This document shows, one piece after another, positions 7,216-14,500 of a stretch of DNA of 41,646 bases. Location: positions 1 through 41,646 of the forward strand of contig CAOKMT010000017.1 in NCBI GenBank assembly GCA_948469885.1. Direction: 5' to 3'. Each line of letters starts with the position of its first letter. Positions within the stretch are counted from its first letter, which is position 1. The position numbers were made by a program, and so were the translations under genes. The DNA is from an uncultured Sporosarcina sp. Lineage in GTDB: Bacteria; Bacillota; Bacilli; Bacillales_A; Planococcaceae. The notes under the pieces are model-generated. The model saw nothing but the letters and a program-made list of their open reading frames with translations, searched no databases and had not been told where the DNA came from.

Positions 7216-9654
7216 ATGAGCGAAAAAGGATCAAAGCAACCGATAAAAAAGCAAGCCTCCTTATCTCCTGATGTCTTAAAAAGGACTGTCGATGCGACAA
7301 AGTTCGAATTTGAAACGACAGAACAAGTTCCTAAATTGACGAGTATCGTCGGGCAAGAGCGTGGTCGAACCGTCATGAAATTCGGCTTGAATGTCGATAA
7401 ATCAGGTTATAATTTGTACGTTTCTGGAATTGCGGGGACAGGCAAAACGACTTTTACAAAATCGATCGTCCATGAAGTTGCGAAAAAGGATGCCGAATTA
7501 TTTGACTGGTGCTATGTCCATAACTTTGAAGATAGTTATAAACCGAAAGTGTTGCAATTGCCGGTCGGATTAGGCAAGCGTCTGCAAAATGATATGAAGC
7601 AATTGGTTCGGGACTTAAAGACGGATATTCCACTTGCATTCAACGAAGAGAATTACCAAAAAGAAAAAACGTCAATCTTACGTGGTTTTCAAGAAAAACG
7701 TGAAAAAGCGTCCGAGGAGATTAACGAACTTGCAGCTGAATATGGGTTTGTCATTCGGCAATCGGGTTCGGGGATGGTGACGATTCCTGTAAAGGACGGT
7801 GAGCCGCTCAGTGAGGAGCAATATCAGGCCATGACGGACGAAGAATTAAAAGAGATCAATCGGAAATCTAAATTACTGCAAGAGAAAATGGTAGATGCGA
7901 CACATCAATTACGCACTTATGAAAAAGAAACGAAGGAAGTATTGGAAAAGCTGGACGATGAACTTGCATTGACCACTACCGGCTATCATATGGAAGAATT
8001 GAAAAAGCAGTATACCGATTGTGAGGAAGTCCTTCATTATTTTGATACTGTTGAAAAAGACATCGTCAATCATATCGAAGACTTTTTGCATGAAGAACAA
8101 GACCAGGAAGCGCATCCACTTGGCGATATATTGAAAGGGCAGGCACGAGATGACCTCTATATGAAGTATGAGATTAACTTGCTCGTCGATCATAGTGAAA
8201 CGAAGGGGGCTCCTGTCGTTATAGCGGACAATCCGATTTATTATAATTTGATCGGGAAAGTGGAGTACGAAAACCGAATGGGCATGATGAGTACAGATTT
8301 CACGAAGATAAAACCAGGCTATCTTCATGAGGCGAACGGTGGTTATTTGATCATTCAAGCAAAGGATTTATTTTCCAAGAATTTCGCGTGGGAAGGCTTG
8401 AAGAGAGCTTTACTGAACAAAAAATTGCAAATTGAAAATCTCGGAGAGCATGCAGGATTGATGACAACGACTTCAATCAATCCCGATCCAATCCCCTTAC
8501 AGGTGAAAGTGATGATTATCGGGAATATGGATATATACCAATTACTTTACCAGCATGATGAGGATTTTAGTAAATTGTTCAAAATCAGAGCGGATTTCGA
8601 TGTGGAAATGGACTATAATACCGAAAATATGACGAGGTTGGCGAGCTTTATCCATACACATTGTAAAGCGCATGATTTACGGCATTTTGATCGGACGGCT
8701 GTTGCAAAAATGGTGGAATATAGTACAAGACTTGCCGGTAAGCAAAACAAATTATCGACTCGTTTCAATCAACAAGTGGAAATTATTTACGAAGCGGATA
8801 CATGGGCCAATATAATGGGTGATAATCTTGTCACGTCACAGCATGTAGTTAAGGCGATCGAAGAAAAAGAATATCGGTCTAGTCTATTTGAAGAGAAGTT
8901 ACAGGAAAGTATTCAAGAAGGGTCTATTCTAATTGATACAGCTGGGGCTAAGATTGGCCAAGTGAATGGATTGGCCATTTATAATCTCGGTCAATACAAC
9001 TTTGGGAAACCGTCCAGAATTACAGCGACAACTTTTATCGGTCGGAATGGCATTATCAACATCGAGAGAGAAAGTAAAATGGGAGGGAATATCCATAACA
9101 AAGGGGTTTATATTTTGGGCGGTTATTTAGGTCAGAAGTTTGCTCAAAATTACCCGCTGGCATTGACTGCCCATATCGCTTTCGAACAATCTTATGGTGG
9201 AGTAGATGGAGATAGTGCTTCCAGTACAGAATTGTATGCACTCCTTTCTAGTTTAGCGGAACTCCCGATTGCTCAAGGAATCGCCGTTACAGGTTCTGTC
9301 AATCAAAAAGGAGAAATTCAGCCGATCGGCGGCGTCAATGAGAAGATTGAAGGTTTTTTCCAAGTTTGTCAGCAAAAAGGATTAACGGGTGAACAAGGGG
9401 TCATAATTCCCCGACGAAACGTTAAAAATTTAATGTTGAAAGATGAAGTGATTGATGCTGTAAGAGCGGGGACTTTTCATATTTACGGCGTAGAAACGGT
9501 GGAAGAAGGCATTGAAATTTTGACAGGTTATCCGGTAGGCGAGATAGATGATAAAGGAGAATACGAAGAAAACACCGTATTTGGAAAAGTAGCAAGAAAA
9601 CTAAAGAAATATAGGGATCTTTCCAACAAACAAGGAAAAGAGAATAATGAATAA
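7216..9654 (+). CDS. ATP-dependent Lon-family protease (AAA-Lon fusion, LonB/YcbZ-like)
   Basis: This protein of 812 residues combines an ATPase part and a Lon peptidase part. A Walker A motif (GIAGTGKTT) lies near residue 72, early in the protein and without the long N-terminal domain of classical LonA. A charged, probably coiled-coil stretch follows (about residues 150-310). The C-terminal protease domain has the Ser-Lys dyad: S667 in GVDGDSASSTE and K710 in PIGGVNEKIEG. Related bacterial proteins degrade unfolded or damaged proteins in the cytosol. The start ATG at 7216 is preceded by GAGGGTG; a frame-compatible GTG at 7201 is part of that site and is rejected. It is a single-gene unit between terminators. 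Regulation is not evident; I saw no CtsR or HrcA-type operator. Confidence 0.9.
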   Translation: MSEKGSKQPIKKQASLSPDVLKRTVDATKFEFETTEQVPKLTSIVGQERGRTVMKFGLNVDKSGYNLYVSGIAGTGKTTFTKSIVHEVAKKDAELFDWCYVHNFEDSYKPKVLQLPVGLGKRLQNDMKQLVRDLKTDIPLAFNEENYQKEKTSILRGFQEKREKASEEINELAAEYGFVIRQSGSGMVTIPVKDGEPLSEEQYQAMTDEELKEINRKSKLLQEKMVDATHQLRTYEKETKEVLEKLDDELALTTTGYHMEELKKQYTDCEEVLHYFDTVEKDIVNHIEDFLHEEQDQEAHPLGDILKGQARDDLYMKYEINLLVDHSETKGAPVVIADNPIYYNLIGKVEYENRMGMMSTDFTKIKPGYLHEANGGYLIIQAKDLFSKNFAWEGLKRALLNKKLQIENLGEHAGLMTTTSINPDPIPLQVKVMIIGNMDIYQLLYQHDEDFSKLFKIRADFDVEMDYNTENMTRLASFIHTHCKAHDLRHFDRTAVAKMVEYSTRLAGKQNKLSTRFNQQVEIIYEADTWANIMGDNLVTSQHVVKAIEEKEYRSSLFEEKLQESIQEGSILIDTAGAKIGQVNGLAIYNLGQYNFGKPSRITATTFIGRNGIINIERESKMGGNIHNKGVYILGGYLGQKFAQNYPLALTAHIAFEQSYGGVDGDSASSTELYALLSSLAELPIAQGIAVTGSVNQKGEIQPIGGVNEKIEGFFQVCQQKGLTGEQGVIIPRRNVKNLMLKDEVIDAVRAGTFHIYGVETVEEGIEILTGYPVGEIDDKGEYEENTVFGKVARKLKKYRDLSNKQGKENNE

Positions 9655-9690
9655 CCTATGGGAACAATTTTTCACTTAAAGGAACACGTT

Positions 9691-9731
9691 TCAAATCTGC
9701 TGTTCATTCACGAAATGAACAGCGGATTTGA
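9691..9731. terminator. Long hairpin between convergent genes
   Basis: TCAAATCTGCTGTTCATT at 9691-9708 pairs over 18 positions with 9714-9731, with only one G-U wobble and a 5-base loop. It lies between the protease gene stop (9654) and the stop of the minus-strand IsdG gene (9802). It works equally well for both strands but lacks a T-run on either, so it may act with Rho or stabilise 3' ends. It is seen directly; its role is inferred. Confidence 0.65.
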
Positions 9732-9801
9732 TGATGAATCGTGCCCCGATAGGATTGCGCTCCCTTATGGAAGTAGGAAACTTCTGAATTCATTGGGACG
9801 C

Positions 9802-10122
9802 TTATACCGCAACGACAGGATTCCGGACAATTTTCACTTCATAAAAAGATATTTTATTGCTTATAATATATTCGGGTCTCCCGCCTTGATGAGAATGTGC
9901 CTCTTTAAAAGCGTCGCTTTTGGTCCATTTTTCAAAGGCCTCTTTTGAATCCCAACGTGTGCTAATTGTCACCTCATCGTACTCAGGTATGTTTTCTGTG
10001 AACAATACTTCTAACCCTAAAAACCCTTCCATTGATTCTATTTTTCCTACTTTGTCGAATCTATTAATTAATTTATGGCCTTCGTCTTTCGTAATTTTGC
10101 TCGTGTTCGTTACAATGATCAT
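9802..10122 (-). CDS. isdG: Haem-degrading monooxygenase, IsdG/IsdI family
   Basis: This 106-residue protein has the dimeric ABM-fold pattern of IsdG-type enzymes, which open the haem ring in the cytosol to release iron. The three residues required in Staphylococcus IsdG (Asn7, Trp67, His77) are matched at N6, W66 and H76. Flanking family sequence such as [26 protein letters not shown] and FKEAHS is also present. The length is normal. The ATG has an excellent AGGGGGAGG ribosome binding site. Its promoter is overlapped by a Fur box (10175-10193), so iron repression is well supported. It points away from the haem uptake operon that begins about 700 bases to the right, which completes the pathway from wall capture to iron release. 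Confidence 0.93.
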   Translation of the reverse strand: MIIVTNTSKITKDEGHKLINRFDKVGKIESMEGFLGLEVLFTENIPEYDEVTISTRWDSKEAFEKWTKSDAFKEAHSHQGGRPEYIISNKISFYEVKIVRNPVVAV

Positions 10123-10172
10123 AATAATTCCTCCCCCTTAATCTAATTGAAATACATTCTCAATTAACTAAA

Positions 10173-10201
10173 ATGATAATGAAAATCATTCTCATTGTCA
10201 A
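10173..10201 (-). promoter_or_regulatory. Fur-controlled promoter of isdG
   Basis: Reading on the minus strand, TTGACA (10201-10196) and TATCAT (10178-10173) are separated by exactly 17 bases. A Fur box at 10175-10193 (GATAATGAAAATCATTCTC) matches 17 of 19 positions of the consensus and covers the spacer and -10. Bound Fur would block RNA polymerase. Confidence 0.88.
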
Positions 10202-10453
10202 CGGTAAAAATAAAGAATAATTAGAATTGACTTTTCGTTTATATTGTGTATGCTTTAATATGAACGAGAGGTGAGCCAGACCAAAGACTTATATGTGATA
10301 AAAGTAGCATAAGTTTTGAGCTATTTCTTAATAGAATCAGATTTTTGGTGAATAAGGCATCGTGTATTGAAGCAACTTTTTAATTTAATGATTACTAGAT
10401 TTACAGATTCTTATGGAATCATTGATACATGATTACAAAACTTAATTTTATAG
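10202..10453. other. Left part of the isd leader region, no gene seen
   Basis: This AT-rich stretch between the isdG promoter and the Fur-box array has no convincing gene. A candidate rightward promoter (TTGACT at 10227-10232, 16-base spacer, TATGCT at 10249-10254) is followed by GAGAGGTGAG and a 13-codon frame only. If it is real, it would give a long, iron-independent leader transcript into the isd genes. Confidence in that promoter is low. Confidence 0.35.
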
Positions 10454-10495
10454 TTGTTTTTTTTTAAGCATTCATTGAGAATGGTTATCATTATC
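10454..10495 (+). promoter_or_regulatory. isd promoter-operator module 1 (Fur box)
   Basis: The Fur box at 10477-10495 (GAGAATGGTTATCATTATC) matches 16 of 19 consensus positions. A T-rich stretch lies just upstream, giving a possible promoter of TTGTTT, 17 bases, then GAGAAT, with the -10 inside the Fur box. It is the first of three similar modules before the isdC-like gene. Confidence 0.75.
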
Positions 10496-10613
10496 ACTTT
10501 GGGAGGTGAGTACATACATACTAGAAGTCATTATGTTCACGAAGGAGGTAGTGCCTTATTGTATGAAGATAGTTTGTAGTAGAAAGTTTACGACTTATAA
10601 AAAGAAATGGAGT

Positions 10614-10655
10614 GTTATTTTTTTTGCCAAGTCATTGAGAATGGTTATCATTATC
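10614..10655 (+). promoter_or_regulatory. isd promoter-operator module 2 (Fur box)
   Basis: The Fur box at 10637-10655 is identical to the first over 19 bases and again follows a T8 run. The possible promoter is GTTATT, 17 bases, GAGAAT. It begins 160 bases after module 1. Confidence 0.75.
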
Positions 10656-10727
10656 AACTTTGAGAGGCGTATCATCAAGGGGGTGAGGAAATTGAAAGTG
10701 TGTAGCGGCTACATCGTATATCGTTAA

Positions 10728-10769
10728 GTTATTTTTTTTGATCATTCATTGAGAATGATTATCGGTATC
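10728..10769 (+). promoter_or_regulatory. isd promoter-operator module 3 (Fur box, diverged)
   Basis: The Fur box at 10751-10769 (GAGAATGATTATCGGTATC) matches 15 of 19 consensus positions. It has the same T-run and GTTATT-17-GAGAAT layout and begins 114 bases after module 2. It is the module closest to the isdC-like start codon at 10828. Confidence 0.7.
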
Positions 10770-10827
10770 ATCTGCAAGCAGAAGTTTTATAAGGTTTTAT
10801 CTGTACGGAAAAAGGGAGGAAAAAGCA

Positions 10828-11487
10828 ATGAAAAGACAATTTATGTTTTCAACCGCAATACTTACTTTAATTTGTATGTTATCCATTTTTATAATGCCAC
10901 AAGGAAAGGTTTTTGCCGAAGTGGCAGATGGAACGTATTCTGTCAATTATCAAATTTTACAAGCCGAAAGTGATTCGGTGTCTATGGCAAATGATTATTT
11001 TGAAAAACCAGCTACGTTGATTGTAGAAAACGGCGTGAAATATATTCAATATACGGTTAACCATAGTGATTGGATTAAAGAACTTCAAGCGCCGCAGGGT
11101 AGTTCTTTTGTAGACGTAAATGTAGTGAGTGAGAATAAAAGTGCAGATACACGCGTCGTGAAATTTAAAGTAGATGATCTTTCAAAACCATTACCGATGA
11201 AAATGCACGTCCTTATAGAATCAATGGATCCAGTATATGACCACCAATACACAGTACGTTATGACTTTGATATTGAGAATAAAAAGGAAATTCAAACAGC
11301 AGCCGCTACGTCCAATGATAAAGACAGCAATGACAATAAGGGCGCTGCTGGATCAACGAATGACAAGGGCGGGAAAAAAGAAGATAACCCTAAAACGGGT
11401 GATAACACACCGATCATGATGTTTGGAATTTTGTTGATTGTATCGGCACTTGTCCTTTTAGGTAAGAGAAAAGTTATTAAATTCTAA
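10828..11487 (+). CDS. isdC: Cell-wall anchored single-NEAT haem-binding protein (IsdC-like)
   Basis: This 219-residue surface protein has a signal peptide (about 1-30, ending VFAE). One NEAT domain follows (about 32-150) and starts VADGTYSVNYQIL. It has the haem-pocket helix DSVSMANDYFEKPA and, near its end, YDHQYTVRYDF, which contains the YxxxY haem-ligand motif. A short Gly/Lys/Asp linker leads to the sorting signal NPKTG, a hydrophobic segment and the tail GKRKVIKF. NPKTG fits the sortase B class, and srtB lies in the same cluster. In Staphylococcus and Bacillus anthracis IsdC sits within the wall and relays haem to the membrane lipoprotein. The ribosome binding site is GGGAGG. The gene lies directly behind three Fur boxes and is followed 29 bases later by the giant NEAT gene. 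The IsdC name rests on architecture and position. Confidence 0.9.
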   Translation: MKRQFMFSTAILTLICMLSIFIMPQGKVFAEVADGTYSVNYQILQAESDSVSMANDYFEKPATLIVENGVKYIQYTVNHSDWIKELQAPQGSSFVDVNVVSENKSADTRVVKFKVDDLSKPLPMKMHVLIESMDPVYDHQYTVRYDFDIENKKEIQTAAATSNDKDSNDNKGAAGSTNDKGGKKEDNPKTGDNTPIMMFGILLIVSALVLLGKRKVIKF

Positions 11488-11516
11488 TTAGGTTATTGAA
11501 TTGGGGAGAGAATGCG

Positions 11517-14500
11517 ATGAAGAGATTTATAAAAGTTGCCCTTGCATTTATGTTAATTTTAATGACAATTTTGCCAGTCATACAACCTCAAACGGCCTTA
11601 GCAGCTGATAATACACAGAAGTACGCAGATGGAGAGTATGATTTACCATTCGAAGTGTGGCAAGCCGATAAGGACGAGGTATCGGTAGCAGATGGTTATT
11701 TGGAAAAACCAGCGAAACTTATAGTTGAGAATGGAGAGTATACCGTCGAGGCGACCTTGAAAAATGATTCATGGTGGCAATATTTTAAAACAGAAACATC
11801 TGATGGTTTTAATGACGTTAAAAAAATTGGCACAGGTACGTCGCCAGATACAAGTGTTGTTCAGTTTAAAGTGCAAGACATAGATGAAATATTAAATGCA
11901 AAGGTTCATATTATTGTTACCGGAATCCCAGGATTCGTTTACGACAATAAATACGATATCCGCTTCAGATTTGATGCGAGTGATATTCCTTTAGCGCCAG
12001 AACCAGAGCCGGAACCAGAACTAGAAATTATCGATTTTGAAGACAGCGACTATACGATTGAATTCGAAGCGCTGCATGCGGAAGAAGATAAAGCCTCTGC
12101 AATGGCTAAATACTTAGACAATCCAGCTCTATTAACCGTAAAAGACGGTAAAGTAAATCTGACGCTAGCAATCAATGACCATAAAACAGTCACTGGTTTA
12201 CAAGTGGAGAAAAATGGAGAGTTGGTTGAAGAAGTCTCAGCTAAGCCTGATGAAGAGAAAAATACAAGAGCTGTCACTTTCGAATTAGATAATATTACGA
12301 CTGTGATGAAAGCTCAAGTACAATATAGCGCTCCGATGGGTGGGGGTAAATTTCATCATGGCGACCAACCTTTGAGACTTGTTTTCGATAAAAATAGTCT
12401 TGAAGCAATTGTCGTTGAAGAGCCGGAAGAAGCATTGACCGGACAATATGACCTCCCATTCATCGTGTGGCAAGCTGATAAGGATGAAAAATCCGTAGCT
12501 GATGGCTATTTGGAGAAACCAGCAAAGCTTTCGATTGAAGACGGGGAATATATTGTTCGAGCGACCTTGAAAAATAGTTCGTGGTGGCAATATTTCAAAA
12601 CAGAAACGACATCTGGAAACTTTGTGGATGTTGAAACAATCAGTGAAAATCCAGAGACAGATACTAGCGTTGTTCAATTTAAAGTTCAAGATATTAATGA
12701 AATATTAAACGCAAAAGTTCATATTATTGTAACTGGAATTCCAGGATTGGATTACGATAACAAATACGATATCCGTTTCAACTTTGATGCAATCGATATT
12801 CCTTTAATTCCAGAACCAGAACCGGAACCAACACCGGAATCAGAAATTATTGAACTTCAAGACGGCAACTACACGATTGGTCTTGAAGCGCTTCATGCGA
12901 CAAAAGACGAAACTTCGGGAATGGGTAGATACCTTGACAGCACAGCTTTATTGGCTGTAAAAGATGGTAAAACGAATCTTACGTTAACGTTAACAGACCA
13001 TAAAACAGTTACAGGTTTTCAAGTAGAGCACACTGGTGAATTAGTTAACGAGAGCACAAAAGAGATTGATGAAGAGAACAATACAAGAGCTGTTACTTTC
13101 GAATTAGACAATATTGCAACTGTCATGAAAGCTCAAGTGCAATACGAAGCTGTCATGGGCAATGGTAACTTGCATAAAGGCGATCAACCTTTGAGACTTG
13201 CTTTTGATAAAGAGAGTGTCAAAGAAGTCGTCGTTGAAGAGCCAGAAGAGGCACCAGCTGAGGAACATGATCTGCCATTCATCGTGTGGCAAGCTGAGAA
13301 AGATGAAGTATCCGTAGCGGATGGCTATTTGGAGAAACCAGCGAAAGTCACGGAAGAAAATGGAGAATATATCGTTCAAGCGACTTTGAAAAATAGTTCC
13401 TGGTGGCAATATTTTAAAACAGAAACGGCAACTGGAGATTTTGTAGATGTTGAAACAATTCGTGAAGATAAAGCAACAGATACAAAGGTCGTTCAATTTA
13501 AAGTACAAGATATTGATGAAATTTTAAATGCGAAGGTTCATATTATTGTTACTGGAATTCCGGGATTCAACTATGACAATAAATACGATATTCGCTTTAA
13601 GTTTGGCGAAAACGAAGATTCATCAGAACCAGAAGAGCCAGAGGAACCAAAACAGCCTGAACAACCGGAAGAGCCAGAAGCAGAGCTGAAGGACGGGGAA
13701 TATAAGGCCGGCTTAAAATTCGGTGAAGGAATATCCGAAGAAGCTAAGGCGGTCATCAATAAGTATCTTGGTGAGGAATCATCGGCTTCTATATTCGTCA
13801 AAGACGGTAAAAAAGAAGTCAAACTGTCTTTATTAGAAAAACAATCAATTGCTTCATTTGGTGTTTGGGATGGAGAAAAATACGTCGATCAAGCTATTGA
13901 TGCATCTGGAGCTGTCACTTTTAACGTAGATCAATTGGCCTCTAATGTAAAAGTTAAAATGGGTGTTCAAGTTGAAGTCCCAACAGAAGAAAAGCCAGTG
14001 GTAGAAGGTGAAACGCCATCAGAAAATGAATCAGCAACAGAAGATAATCCAGTGGCGGAAGAGGAATCAGCAACAGAAGATAATCCAGTGGCGGAAGAGG
14101 AATCAGCAACAGAAGAAACAGTAACAGAAGAAACAGTAACGGAAGAAGAATCAGCAACAAAAGATGAGCAAGCAACGGAAGATGACACAACATCAGAAGA
14201 TAACGCATCAACAGAAGACGAATTAACATCAGAAGAAGGTTCATCGACAGAGGAAGAGTCAACACAAGAAGATTTATCAACTGAAAGCGATTCAAAATCA
14301 GAGGAATCAACAAAAGAAAATGAGTCCTCCAATGAAAAATCCGAACAAAATGAAACGGAAAGCGTAAGGATCGCTGCAGTAGCTCCTGTCTACAACATTG
14401 AGTCTTACGAGTTCGAATTGTCCTTCGACACAATTGAAAGTACAAATCCAAAAGAAGAAGAACCAGAAGAACCAAAAGAGGAGGATCCTAAGGAAGAAGA

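Noticed and set aside
9658-9948. Plus-strand frame after the protease gene
   Set aside because: It spans the intergenic hairpin and the antisense of isdG and has no ribosome site.
10506-10727. Open frame of 73 codons in the isd leader
   Set aside because: Its GTG start overlaps the only ribosome-like site, and it runs through a Fur box and T-runs, so it is more likely leader sequence.
13967-14475. Long minus-strand frames opposite the acidic region of the giant NEAT gene
   Set aside because: They are Ser/Val/Leu-rich shadows of GAA/TCA-type codons on the other strand and lack ribosome sites.
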